From assembly GCA_012295275.1 (NCBI GenBank), contig CM022667.1:1512443-1576442 (forward strand): a stretch of DNA of 64,000 nucleotides, read 5' to 3'. The notes below the pieces were generated by a model. The model was not told where the DNA came from. It ran no database searches and worked only from the letters and a program-made list of their open reading frames with translations. The stretch is from Chrysomallon squamiferum (Eukaryota; Mollusca; Gastropoda; Neomphalida; Peltospiridae). Numbering within the stretch: position 1 is the first letter of the stretch; the number at the start of each line of letters is the position of its first letter. Positions 39,003 through 52,112 of this stretch are shown piece after piece. The position numbers were made by a program, and so were the translations under genes.

Positions 39003-42000
39003 CTACTTCTGTCTTCTTTTCTTTGAGCCTGAAAGTTGGAAAAAGAAAGAAACCAGTGTTTTATTTTTTAAAATTCAAAAATAATATTAGTCTCATGACA
39101 TGGAAAAGAGCATTTGATTATTAATCATATATCCAAAAACATGATTTGTACTGTACTTCTTAGATTATCATTTACAAATTAATGTTCAATATCTCACTTC
39201 TTCAAAATTCTTAACTACGTATTACCCAGAAAATTATTTTCTGTTTCAAATACAATTTTTTTTTTTTTGTATAAATTGAGTTCATCCTATCATCTGATCA
39301 ATGAAAGCCAATAATACAATCTCAGATTGAAATTAAATACTAAAAAGTAAATTGATATCATACCTTTTTTGCCTTTTGTAGACTGAAATAAAACAAATTT
39401 TTTTTTTTTTTATTGTTATGAACCATATAATGTAATTCAATGATCATGTGATCAGTATTGTTTTTCATGTCTCAGTTTTATCAGAAACTTTGTTAAGTTT
39501 GTTTTGTTTGTAATAAATTATATATAAACTGATTAGTGATTTTGTTTTTAAATTGAATGGAATGTTGACACAAATTATTCATAAATATATATATATATAT
39601 AAATATTTTTCAGGTGCGAATTAATAAATTTGTGGATATTTTATTTATTGATTAAAAATAATAAAAGAAGAAAAAAATGAAGAAAATAATAATAATAATT
39701 TCAATGCACTTTTGATACTGTATTAAACGATGGAGTATGTTTAGAAAATTACAAAAATAATTAAAACTGGTACATACTGTTCTCTTTCTTTTTCGTTTTC
39801 TGTCCTGAAAGATAAAAAAAAAAAAAAAATGAAATTGTATAATCACATCAAATAACCAATAATTGTTTTTTAATGACTAAACAAGGCAAAAAATTCAGAA
39901 AATTACTTTTCATGCCATGAGTGATGTGCATGTGTTTATCTATCTTTCTCTCTCATACATGTCTCTGCATATACACTATGCATATGTATAAAATCATTAC
40001 TTCATATGGGTTTTGTTTGTAGGTGTCTCTCTTTCCTGTCTCTGTATACATACAGGTGTATGCATGTGTGTGTGAGTGTCTGTATGTATGTATGTGTATG
40101 TTTTTATAATTACCTCAGTAGATCGTTCTCCTGTCAGGGCACTGATGTCTCCAAACTCAGTGAGACCTCCAAGACTTGAAACAGTCTCCACCTGCTTCAG
40201 TGCATTCTAGTGATAAAATAACAGCATTAGAAAAACATTACAATTCAATTCAATAAAAATGTCAATATAAAACAGTGTTTTTAACATAAAAGAAAAAATT
40301 TATTAATTAAAGAAAATCATGAATGAAGGTACAGTTTAAAATTTTAAAAAAATAAAGAAAATTATATATAATAATTAAATAAACCAATTTAGACCATAAA
40401 AAAAATTTAAAAACAATAATAAAAACACATATTTTATAACAACAATTTATGTGATAAAAAACAAAAAAAAACAAAAATTAGTGATAAAATAATAGTTCAC
40501 CTTCTCTTTTTTTGAAATGGTTAATCTCACAAAATGTTCTTCTTCGTATCTGAAAACAAACAATTTTATTATTGCTCTTTTTTAAAATGGAGAAAATGAA
40601 ATTATACAATGAAATGTCTTTATAAAACTTTATATTTCAAATGGTAAACAAGAAGTACTATAATAATATATAATTTAATAATAGTCCATTTAAATTGACA
40701 ATTTTGTTATGAAAGAAATGATAATATATAAATGCATGCACACATACACATTTTTTTCCTAATTTAAACACAATAATAATATACAACAAAATAAACATTT
40801 AAAAAAATTGAACATACAGTGATCTCTCTTTTGCCCTTTTTTCTGCTGACATTTTGTGCAAGTTCCTGGATTCCTGTAAAACATCAGATCATGAAGAATA
40901 TTAATTACATTTTTGAAAATGGAAAACATTTGAAAAATGGTAACAAATAAAAAAAACAAATACTGTGAAAACATGCCTAAGCTTCCACATTCCATCACTA
41001 GACTATGAACAATTTCACTTAGTAGGTAATAATAATTTATAGTTACCCTGATTTCCTCTGGCCCATCGTAATATTCTTTTTTCAATTCCTGCAACATGCT
41101 GCTGCTTAAAGCTCTCCGTGTTGCTTTTTCCAGCAGTCTTTTCTGTCTATCTTCTGTCGTTTCATCACCAGCTAAAGACAAAAATAATTCTTTTTTAGTA
41201 TATATATCTTTCAGTATTATGAAAACATTGCAATTTTCAACCCACAACCCTTAGCATTAGAAGAAGATATATATATATATATATTGGATGAACATGGCTC
41301 TGTAAGTCAGTAATTTTCAACCACTGTGCAATTATCCAAGTTCACTTAATTAGCCCCAAAAAAAAAAAAACAAATATGATTTTGTTAGTGCAAATAATTT
41401 GCCATGGTTGTGCGACTGCGCCTGCAATGTAGAGACTGGTGAAGTGATTAAAAACTCTTCCTTGACTAAATTGTCATTAGTAAATGTGTCATTTCTTTTT
41501 AACACTTTCGGTTGGTGGTGTGACTGAGGGTTTTGTTAATGAAAGAAAAGTGCCTTGGCTGAAAAAAGGTTGACAAACACTGCTATAAGTAAAAGGGATC
41601 TGATGGGGCTTAGATGGTTCCTAACAGAAAATTACATGGTGAAAATGGAGAACTACTGCACCAATCTTAACATTCATCAAATCAGAACGTTCATCGCACG
41701 AAAATAATTTCAAGTTCTTATACAGATGTTTATTAATCTATACAAGTGATTCTGTTTTGTACAAGTAATATATTTAGCTAAAATGTAAACTTACTGTAAG
41801 GAACAGCAGCAAGTCTAGGTGCTACGTATGTCTTTGTTTTTGTTTCCTTCTCGTCATCTTCACTATCTGATTCTTCTTCATCAAACTGCAAAAAAAAAAA
41901 AAAAAAAAATAAATAAATAAATAAATAAATAAAAAATAATTAATACATAAAAGAAAAAACAGATAGCTGTATTTAAGAGAATAAAAGAAACCATATTGGC

Positions 42001-43984
42001 TAAAACTGAAATATTTTCAAGACATTTATATATAACCAAAAAAAAAGAAAGAAAAAAAGTGTCACCAAAACCTCATTTTATTCATAAACCACATTTATTA
42101 TATATACATTTTATCATCTTGTAAAAAAAAAACAATGTCAAATAATAATTTTAATAAAAAATCTTTCAGGTCAAACCCCCCCTCAACCCAACATGTATGA
42201 TGTTCATTTTTATTAATACTATTTGAATACACAGTAACATTTAATGAACATATATTTTTTTTTAAATTAACTTAACACAACCTGAAACCCAAAGCTTGAA
42301 AAATGTGTGCAACATAAATGCAAAAATCTTACCTTACTGACAAGGTTATTAGGTTTTGCCCTAAACCTCAAAGGATCATCATCATCTGAAAGACAATAAA
42401 TAAAAATAATATAATAACGATAATAATAACAATAATAAAAGGCAGTATTCAAATATGTTGTAGTAGTAGTATTATTTTATTGTCAAAATTATTATTACAG
42501 TTAGTATGTCGATCAAATTAAGTAAAATAACTGGAAAATAGTTTTAAAAATTCAGTTTGTTCATTTACACAGTCACTGGTATACATACATTAACCATCTT
42601 TGAAAATGGTTCTACACCATCACATTAATGTGTATTTACCATATTAATAAACATGAGATTTGTTATCTAAACATTACTTATTAATAAATTATAGTTTGAT
42701 ATTTACCAAGTTTGTTACTTTGGGCTGCTTTTACTAGTTTGTCTATGAGATTTGTTATTTAAACATTACTTATTAATAAATTATATTTTGATATTTACCA
42801 AGTTTGTTACTTTTGGCTGCTTTTACTAGTTTGTCTATCTGATACTTCAGTTTCTGTTCAATTGGTCGCATCTTCTCCAAAACCTGACAAAAATATAACA
42901 CAAACATATTAAAACAATTCTCTCTAAAAAAAAATAGTAAAAAGTAAGCTATGGAGGTAGATGTTATCCAGTTTTTAAATATTATTAATATCATTATTTA
43001 CTCTTTTTTGATGCTGGCTAGACTGAAATGATGGTAAACTAAAAATTTCAGAAAATATATATATGCATCACTAGAATTATAAAGAAGAATAATATATTTT
43101 TTTTTTAGTTTTATAAATATGTAAGTAATTTTGTTTTGACATGTGTAATAAAAAAAAAATATTTACACACAGACACACACATCAGATATATATATATACA
43201 TACATAATGTAAATATATAAATATTACTAACTGTTCTGGTTTCAATCAGTCTACTTATTGCTTCATCACCCTTAATCGACTGTCCTCTGGTCTTCAGTAA
43301 CAAGAGGTATGTTAAATTGATCAGGTAGTTTAACAGCAGATGATACTTGGTTTCTAAAAAGCTGATGCCCTGAGGAAACAAGACACATAATTATATATAA
43401 AAATTACACACACATAGACACATACAGCAAACATTCTCAAAAACAGAACCTTGCTAAACTGGGATTCTCACCAGATTTATCAATGTACCTAAAATGCAAA
43501 TCATATCTGTTGATCAAAACACCTCTTCAAACTGAACTTTTTTACTTGTTCCCATCAGTGTTCATTTTTGAGACTTTTAATGACATATAAAATTGATTTA
43601 ATATACAAAATGTATTTAATTTTTTTTTTTACAAATAAATATTTGATATTAAATTAAAAAAAGAAATAAACAAAAAGGAAAAAAAAAATGTATATAGTAT
43701 ATGCAATTTCTCATTATAAAATTTTAATAATAAAACAAGGATAATAATATTAAAATTTTGTAAGTAATCAAACCTTGCTAGTTGACAGTTCTCCATCTTT
43801 TATTCTTTCAACAAGGTGACTCACATGTTGCTTTACATCACAACTTTTAGAAGAAATTTCTTCCAGTAAAGAAATAAATTTGGGGACATCACCATCTATT
43901 ATCTGAAATTACAAATAATAATAATAATAATAATAGTAAGTAGTAGAAGTAGTAGTAGAAGTAGAAGTAGAAGTAGAAGTAGAA

Positions 43985-44023
<39 letters not shown>

Positions 44024-45578
44024 ATAATTACTATTAAGTATTATGAAAGTGATTTCAAGAGATTTTGGGATTCAAATACTGCTGTAACTAGGTGATGTTT
44101 GCTAGCACGATTATGGTTTAGTCACCACAATCACACATCTTAAGCTTTCTAGTGTATTAATTGTAACTGATGTATTGGGTAATGTAGATCGGTATCACAC
44201 TGCATTCACAACTTGTGAATTTGAATACATCTGTGATCGTGTGTCATTCACACTGTGAGTGGGTTGCAGAGAATGTGTTTTTATTTTCTTGTGCCATCCT
44301 GCCACTGTCTGGTGAGACTCTAGCACTAGAGCAGTGTAACGTATTTACTATTTAGTATTACTATTACTGTGTATTACTATTAGTATTAGTGTAAGCAGTG
44401 TCTAGAGCAGTGATTCTCAACCAGTGTGCCACAAGATCTTCCTAAGTGTGCCGCAAAATTTTGGACGGTACATTAAGAAAATGTGAAAAAACCATGTGGT
44501 CCAAAAATAAAACTAACTGTAGTATGCAAGGTAAAAACGAAAATATTCTCACTTCAACAGACAAGATAGCTGCCCTCGAAAAAGAATATTGTGATTTGGA
44601 AAAAAAGGAGCAATCACTGGCAATCTTGATATGAGTTCTACCTGCATTACAGAAATGATCCCTATTGTGTTTACTCATCTGACAGCTCTGGACGAAAACA
44701 TCAACAATTCCTTTCCGTCATTAAAGACAGAAAAGTATGATTGGATTAGAGATCCTTTCATAAATCATTCTTCCAACATTGAACTTGAGTTACAGGAAGA
44801 AGAAGAATTGGCCACCTTTCTAATGACCGAGGGTTAAAATTAAAACATTCGACTCTGCCCATTGATTCATTTTGGATTTCAGTTCCAGAGGAGTATCCCA
44901 TATTATGTAAAAGAGCTTTAGCAATTTTATTACAATTTTCAACTTCTTATATATGTGAATTAGGCTTGTCAACATTAAACAACATCAAAAACATGAAGCA
45001 TGAGAGATTACATACAACGGAAGAAGAAATGAGGGTGTGTCTGTCTCATATTCGACAAGACACTGAGGAAATTATGAATAAAAGTCAGGCACAAATTTCT
45101 CACTAAAGAAGCCAGCTATTTGACTGATGAAATTCGAAACACTGCAGTGAAGTATAGCTGTGTTTTTCTTTATTTAGTTCGAGTCATTCTTTGTGTCTAA
45201 GACTAGTCTCAGTCTGTGTCTACAGTTGTATGCCGTCTATGACTTGCCATGTTTTTACTTTACAAAATTCAAATATTTTTCATATATATTTAGCCAGGTG
45301 TGCCGCTATTTTTTTATGTGTTCCAAGGTGTGACGTTGGCAAAAAAAGTTTGAGAACCACTATTCAGAGTATTCTAGAGTGTAGACTGTAGTAACTTATA
45401 CTGGCAGTGTTAGTATAGGGACAAAAAAATAAATAAAAACACATGCAAATACTCCTGGATCCTTTCAGCTTTACATTTAATAAACAGCAATTATTTGAAT
45501 TAAATGAAGCCTAAAACGTGGGCACCAACAACTAAAAGTATTCTTAACCTGCTGAAGCTGTATATCTTCCATAGCCAT
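39003..45578 (-). CDS. NGDN: Neuroguidin (Sas10/Utp3/C1D family)
   Basis: Exons: 45578-45549 (ATG, MAMEDIQLQQ), 43902-43774, 43369-43232, 42883-42799, 42385-42333, 41885-41795, 41171-41047, 40873-40818, 40549-40501, 40206-40114, 39804 or 39799 to 39778, and probably 39028-39003. All phases agree, and about 292 codons precede the last exon; human NGDN is 315 aa. Conserved peptides: GISFLETKYHLLLNYL, EKMRPIEQKLKYQIDKLVK, DPLRFRAKPNNLVSK, RRALSSSMLQELKKEY, FGDISALTG. Residues 10-130 form the Sas10/C1D helical domain; an acidic stretch (FDEEESDSEDDEK) and basic C-terminus follow. In the family, the yeast homologue Lcp5 acts in the small-subunit processome (18S rRNA maturation), and vertebrate neuroguidin also binds eIF4E. 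The final exon is uncertain: with the second acceptor at 39799 the protein ends SSKKRRQK and stops at 39003. Confidence 0.93.
41308..41582. mobile_element. hAT-type MITE with 8-bp target duplication
   Basis: A 275-bp element in an NGDN intron. The left end begins CAGTAATTTTCAACC; the right end read inward begins CAGTGTTTGTCAACC, an imperfect terminal inverted repeat of hAT (Charlie-like) type. It is flanked by ctgtaagt (41300-41307) and ctataagt (41583-41590), a 7-of-8 match to the 8-bp duplication expected for hAT. No transposase frame is present. Confidence 0.75.
42655..42838. repeat. Tandem 92-bp duplication spanning an NGDN exon end and donor
   Basis: Copies 42655-42746 and 42747-42838 differ at only a few bases. 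The right copy contains the real 3' part of exon 42883-42799 and its GTAAAT donor. The left copy carries the same coding end and donor inside the downstream intron, but without an acceptor. Confidence 0.92.
43916..44024. repeat. AAT/AGT/AGAAGT repeat
   Basis: AAT units pass into AGT and AGAAGT hexamers. It lies in the first NGDN intron just upstream of the acceptor of exon 43902-43774. Confidence 0.9.
44408..45362 (+). mobile_element. Degenerate hAT transposon with C-terminal transposase remnant
   Basis: The left end is CAGTGATTCTCAACC, and the right end read inward is TAGTGGTTCTCAAACT. In between, open fragments in more than one frame give MQGKNENILTSTDKIAALEK (44521-44580), YDWIRDPF (44736-44759), FWISVPEEYPILCKRALAIL (44872-44931), FSTSYICELG, and a stop right after SQAQISH (about 45105). 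These match the C-terminal half, including the dimerisation region, of hAT transposases related to SCAND3/ZBED5-type proteins. The N-terminal catalytic half is missing, so it cannot move. Flanking octamers gtctagag and attcagag match at only five positions, indicating age. It sits in NGDN intron 1, in the opposite orientation. Confidence 0.8.
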
Positions 45579-45740
45579 GCTGTTTTGTTGTTCCGCTTTC
45601 TTTATTGTACTTTCCACCTTACTTGATGCGCATATATGATTTTTTTTTAAACCAAGAGTAATTTTTTTGAGGGCCTCAAGTTATTATTAAACAAACATTA
45701 ATACTGATACTTATGGATTTGAAGATAATGCAGGAAAATA

Positions 45741-46510
<770 letters not shown>

Positions 46511-47827
46511 TTAATGAGATGTTGGTTTATTCAATGCCTTTTCTATAGAAGCAAGATCTTTTTCAACTTTCTGAAGAAATGTATTCAGGGTTTCGTTTCT
46601 GTTAATGAGATTCGACAGCTCGAAATTCATGTCTTGCACCACATTGCTGACATTTTTCATCTCAAGGGCCACATCAACAAGACCAATAACACTGTCATTT
46701 ATCGTTACAATTTTACGATTCAGTTCTCGAATTTTATTTGCAGCTCTGCGCATCTTTCTCGTGTACTTCGTTCTCTGATGACTACTAAGTACACCGTGTT
46801 GCTTCTTAAACCATAACTTGACGGTCGTCTGAATGACGTCAGCAGCTGCGTCTCGGCGTTTTTCTTCCATTTTGGCGCGCTCCACGAAAGCGTGAACATA
46901 CCGCTCTGCTCTGGTTTGTTGAAATGCTGCGGTAATGACAGCGACGAGTAAAGCAGTTATTCCTATTCCCATCAGACCCGTTTCCGCGGCTATAAATCGG
47001 CCGCAGTAGGTATTGGGCGACAGATCACCGTATCCAACAGTGAGGAAAGTGATAGCGACCAGCCACATCGAATTGATGAACGTGCTCTGTTGGTTGTCGG
47101 GCAGATAGTAAGACTCGCAAGTTCTCATGGCCCAGGAATTTATGAAAAATATTCCAAACATAAAAGACACGACCAGAAGCACCGGGTGATCCTGCATGAC
47201 ACATTTTAAGTAGAATTCGGTGTTGACGTCGACCTCATTCAGTGCACCGATGCTATGCATCGTATTGCTCAGTATCCATTTGCTGTGCATCACAATAAAC
47301 TTTACTAGGATGTATACTCGTAATAGCATTAAAATGGATAATACTGCGTCAATGGTCACGTATCCCCGATGGCCGTCGACAGCCCAAAAAGGAACGTAAA
47401 CGCTTTCAGGAAGAGGATGTACAGCGCAAACCAAAAGCTCTAGGCTCACTTTGAAGACAAAACACCACGACACAACCATTCGCCAGTCGTCAACGTTTCT
47501 GTCCAACATCATCAGCTTGACCTCATCTCTGTGGTATAAAATAACAGCAAGCAAGAGAAGCACTGTTGTTGCTGAAGTTAAAGTCTTTAGAACGGAAATT
47601 AAAACGACGAAGTTTGATGTCATCTTTCGTATATCTATTTCTATGTAGACGAGCATCATTATCACTCCGACCGCTGCCAGAACAAGCTCAGCATCGATCA
47701 GCTTTTGTCGCTGAATTAAAAGTTCTTTTCTTCGTTTTAACCGATAACCGATATTATTGTGATAATCGTTCGTTGGCTTTTCTTGTCCTAGTAGGGGAAC
47801 GCTAATATCTTCTGCAACATCACACAT
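46511..47827 (-). CDS. SK-like (small-conductance Ca2+-activated) potassium channel subunit
   Basis: One uninterrupted 438-aa frame. Similarity runs along the whole SK (KCNN) channel core: RRKELLIQRQKLIDAELVLA (S1 start), NVDDWRM, LELLVCAVHPLPESVYVPF, SILMLLRVYILVKFIVMHSK, SIGALNEVDVNTEFYLK (S4-S5 region), the pore TFLTVGYGD (vertebrate SK: TFLSIGYGD), NTYCGRF, S6, then RAERYVHAF with a calmodulin-binding-domain-like AAADVIQTTVKLWFKK. A C-terminal coiled coil spans about residues 390-432. Six membrane segments lie between about 45 and 315. It likely carries K+ out of the cell in response to calcium through bound calmodulin; calcium gating is inferred. There is no intron, unlike typical KCNN genes. 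The pore is intact, so the product could be functional; a retrocopy origin is possible. Confidence 0.88.
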   Translation of the reverse strand: MCDVAEDISVPLLGQEKPTNDYHNNIGYRLKRRKELLIQRQKLIDAELVLAAVGVIMMLVYIEIDIRKMTSNFVVLISVLKTLTSATTVLLLLAVILYHRDEVKLMMLDRNVDDWRMVVSWCFVFKVSLELLVCAVHPLPESVYVPFWAVDGHRGYVTIDAVLSILMLLRVYILVKFIVMHSKWILSNTMHSIGALNEVDVNTEFYLKCVMQDHPVLLVVSFMFGIFFINSWAMRTCESYYLPDNQQSTFINSMWLVAITFLTVGYGDLSPNTYCGRFIAAETGLMGIGITALLVAVITAAFQQTRAERYVHAFVERAKMEEKRRDAAADVIQTTVKLWFKKQHGVLSSHQRTKYTRKMRRAANKIRELNRKIVTINDSVIGLVDVALEMKNVSNVVQDMNFELSNLINRNETLNTFLQKVEKDLASIEKALNKPTSH

Positions 47828-48393
47828 TTTTGTCTGAAAGTAGACATTGCTTTTATATTATCTAAAACATCAAAATAAACACCAGAGAAACTACATTTAA
47901 AATTCCTGAGGCAATAACAGTTTACTGAAATAAAATAGGAGTGAACCTAAAGTCAGTTGATATTATAACATTTTTTCTCAACAACCAAAGTGCAAAAGTG
48001 ACCGACCCGTTTATCGGAAATTCAGTCTTTACTTTAACAAATCATAATATAGCAGAATTCGCATGTATTATTTATCCTAATTTTTTTTTTTTTTTTCATA
48101 ATAATTAAAAAATAAAAGGTTGAACATGCCTGATACACATAAGTAAATAATATTATTGTTTTCATTTATGCGCCGCCATATTGATTTTATACGTAATATT
48201 TCTGAATTGCGTCATATGTCTGGTTGAGAATAATTCCAGAGGGAAGATTAACAACAATGCATCCATCGCAGGAAAATCATCATTAAACAAAGAACATAAA
48301 ATGTTTTCTTCATTTTATTCGGCAGAGCAAGAAGATAGAATTTTAAAAAGATAATAATTTCAATTGTGGATGACTTAAAAACAACAACAACAA

Positions 48394-48432
<39 letters not shown>

Positions 48433-48616
48433 AGAAAGCAATTACAAAAGAAGCCACATTAATAATAAATAAAAGAACAAATAATCAACAATATATATTT
48501 GCATTATTATTTTATTTTTTGTAATTTTTAAAGTATGTGTGTGTGATTATGTGTATGTATTTGTTTATGTATGAAACCAAAATAATAAACAAAATAAAAA
48601 ATAAATCACTGAAACA

Positions 48617-48664
<48 letters not shown>

Positions 48665-49513
48665 AAAGAAAGCAAAAAGATAACAAAAATTATAGTTTGT
48701 GAATTAACATTATGTGAGAGAAGGGATCAAAGTGTAGCTTTTGGCACGAAGTATCTTTATTAGTTCCACAAATAACAAAAAAAATTAAAAATTAAAAACA
48801 AATCAAAACCCGTATGCTTTATTTTGCCTAATAAAAGCCATGTTTTTAATTTTGTGTGGAGAAGAGCATTCTATTGATATACTTTATCACAGACTATTTT
48901 TAACAACCATTGATTGAAACAAAAAAATATGTCCGAAACATTACGAACTATTCCGATCTATGTACGAATGCAAACGTAACAAAACTGGAAAACCGGTTTC
49001 TTGGAACTAAACAGGATTAAAACAAAATTGTGTTCAGGATCTTGTCATTAAGCCATTGCGTAATGTTTAAAAAAATATGACAGCCATTATTGCCATAAAC
49101 AAACAGCTTGATTGTATCAGCTAGAGTGTTATCTTAACATTTATTTTTCTGACAACAATTTTCTTAAAGCCTATAACGTTGGTAAGAAATGCGTTATTTC
49201 AACTATTTTTATTTATTATTGTATAATAATACTTTGTCAAGTTTGTGTAGCAGTGAGTGGTAGTACTATGACATTGACAGTGAGTAATCAGTAGTTATTA
49301 TTATTATTATTATTATTATTATCTTATTATTACGGTTATTATATCTCATATATATATATATATATATATTTTTTTTTTCTGACATTGTTAAATTAATGAA
49401 GTCATCGTTTAATAAATATTCATAGAAACTTTAAAAGTGAAACAGCATGATGATGATGATGATGATCAATACAATAAATTTTAAAATAATTTATTATTTT
49501 GTCTTTTCAGGAG
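47828..49513. other. Head-to-head spacer of SK channel and CUB-lectin gene
   Basis: It contains poly(A) near 48391, an (AAT)n repeat at 48619-48662, a (TTA)n repeat near 49294-49322, and a (TA)n tract near 49347-49370. A 5' untranslated exon of the CUB-lectin gene probably lies here, because an acceptor (CTTTTCAG) immediately precedes 49511. I could not place that exon. Confidence 0.5.
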
Positions 49514-52075
49514 ATGAAATTGCCAGTATTAAAAGATGGGCTCATTAAAATGATTTTACTCTTTTTTGGACATCTTTTATTAGGTATTAATCTTTATAAT
49601 AATCATTTGTGCATCTTTTTTGATGGTTTAGTCTTAACCCATATATATATATTTATATAAACAGATTTACACACAAGTAACATATATCATATATGCACAA
49701 CCATATCTATACATAGACACAATGTACATGCATACAGAATAATATGGTTATATAATTCTTTGGTAACCAGAATCTGTTTTTTCATATTTCTATTAAAACA
49801 AAAAAGAAAATGCCAGTGCAATTCACTCTTTAATAGATTATTAAAAATTGTGAACTTAAATAAACTTGCCACAATAATAATTATGACAAATTCAAAAATA
49901 ATGAAAGCAAATTTTTTAATAGAAATTTTTTGTTAGTTATTATCTTAATGTTAAAAAACATTGATTTGCAAATCCTCAATATTTAAGAGATAAAGTAGAT
50001 GGGGAAATGGAATTATTTAAAAAACCAGAAAAGAAACAGGAATACTAAATTAAAGAATTTTATCTGGTTTTTCTGTGATAGGCTGAAATGGATGAACATC
50101 TTCAGATTCAGCCTTACCATTCATTACAGAATAAAATGAACTTAAAAACTATAATCATTGTGAAAAATGTATAATTATTCTTTTTCCAGTTCAAAGAAGT
50201 CAGTCCATCAAATACTACTGTGAAGAAAACTTGTCCCTTGTGAATATTTCTGGGACAACGACTGGTACTATTATAACATTATACCATGGTGATAGTTTCT
50301 ATAGAAACAACCAAAAATGTCAGTGGTTAATTGATGCAGGGAGAGATGGTGCAAGAATCCAGCTGACAGTCGAACATTCAGAATTGGAATGGTCACCGGA
50401 AGGTGCTATTTGCATGGATCTGTATGATTTTGTTGATGTTAGGGATGGTAAGTTATGGAAATGAAGTGTTTGCCTCTTTAAATTTGAATTAATTTGAGAA
50501 TTTAATGATACCACAGTGATCAGTAATCTTTAAATTTATTTGTTTAGATTTTTTAAACACCTTGATTCTGACTTCTAATGTTAAAGGAGTATTATCTACG
50601 AGTGGTATTTTGCATAAAATCTCTGAAAACATTGACCATAACATCACTAAGATATTTTGTTATTCATTTTTTTTTTTTTCTTCATGTCACTGCTAATCCA
50701 GTGGTATAGTAAGAAATGCCAATGAACAGTCACTGAAAACTCAGTTATCTTAATAATCTTAACAGAAAACTAAACTTTAGTAACTGACTAAGCAGCTCAT
50801 GTTTGTTTATCAGTTTTTTCTGACTTACAACACTCAGACACCTAACTTAACGTCTCTTTTGATTTTTCTCAACTCTCTTAATTAACATATATGTAATTAA
50901 ACACAATGCAGTGACAATGGTTGAAAATTACATTATGAGCAACAGTGACAGCTCGACATGCAAACATCAGTTAAAGATTACATTAACAACAGCCGGTGAT
51001 AGTTTGATGTGTAAACAGCTCTTAACAGCTCTTAACTGAGATACAGTCAAATTTTGTCTCTTTTGCATGTGTAAAATTGTGTCAGAGAAGTTATTAATTG
51101 AAAACTCAGTTCAAACAAAACATTGTTTCCAATGAAAAACACTAAGATGTAATAATAATAATACTGCAGTTTTAGGAAAAAGTCCAAGTTAAAAGAAAGA
51201 AAGGGGTTGACCAGGTTCATTTTTGTTACTGTAATAGCTGGGTACTGCTTTAATATTTTAATTGGTGTAACATATATGGAATAATATAAAACTGGGAATA
51301 ATATTTTAAACTGGATGATATTAATTATTGTTGCAGGCAACAGTACATCATCTAAATCAATTGCTGTGTGGTGTGGATATCGCAGTCCAAGATCAGTTAT
51401 CAGTACTGGCAGATATCTCTACATCACTTTCAAATCAGACCCAAGAAACCACTACAAGTATGATGGTGTTATTTTGACCTTTGACATCTTCAGTAAGTTC
51501 TGAACATATCTGAAAATTCCTTTTGTTAAAGAATTATTACAGAGCACTTGCACAGCACTGAACATTTTTTGTGACGACCGCCATGGATTTTGTTTATTGA
51601 ATTTGTGTTGTCAATAAAAAAAAAAGTTTAATAAATTTTATCTTGACAGAATTAATTAGGCCAGTGCTAAAAGCCACATTGAGTGTTTTATTTATATATG
51701 TGTAAAGTTCATGATTCAAAGGTTTAAATAAGCTGTTTTATTTTGTGTGAAAATTTTCATTTTGTGTTTCTGCATTAAATGTTTTAACAGGTGCAGACTG
51801 TTTTTTTTTTGTTTTTTTTTAAAGTTTACACCGAGCTGTATTTGTTTCAGATTCGACTGACTGCCCTGGGCTCTACTCCTCCCCTGGTAATGAGTTTTGT
51901 TACTCCCTCATCAGCGACAGAAAGGTCAACTGGTTTACTGCTCAGGAATACTGCAACCACGACCAAGCCAATCTTGTCAGCATCCATTCTGACCTAGAGG
52001 TCAACTTCTTAAAAGGTCACTCTCTGAATATACCTTGAAGTGAATAAGTAAAAAGTATTATTCACATAGTGTGTT

Positions 52076-52112
<37 letters not shown>

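Noticed and set aside
44446-44837. Small host genes inside NGDN intron 1
   Set aside because: The frames are pieces of one decayed hAT transposase within terminal inverted repeats.
46511-47827. Voltage-gated or two-pore potassium channel
   Set aside because: There is a single pore, no Arg-rich S4 ladder, and similarity to SK channels continues into S1-S5 and the calmodulin-binding region.
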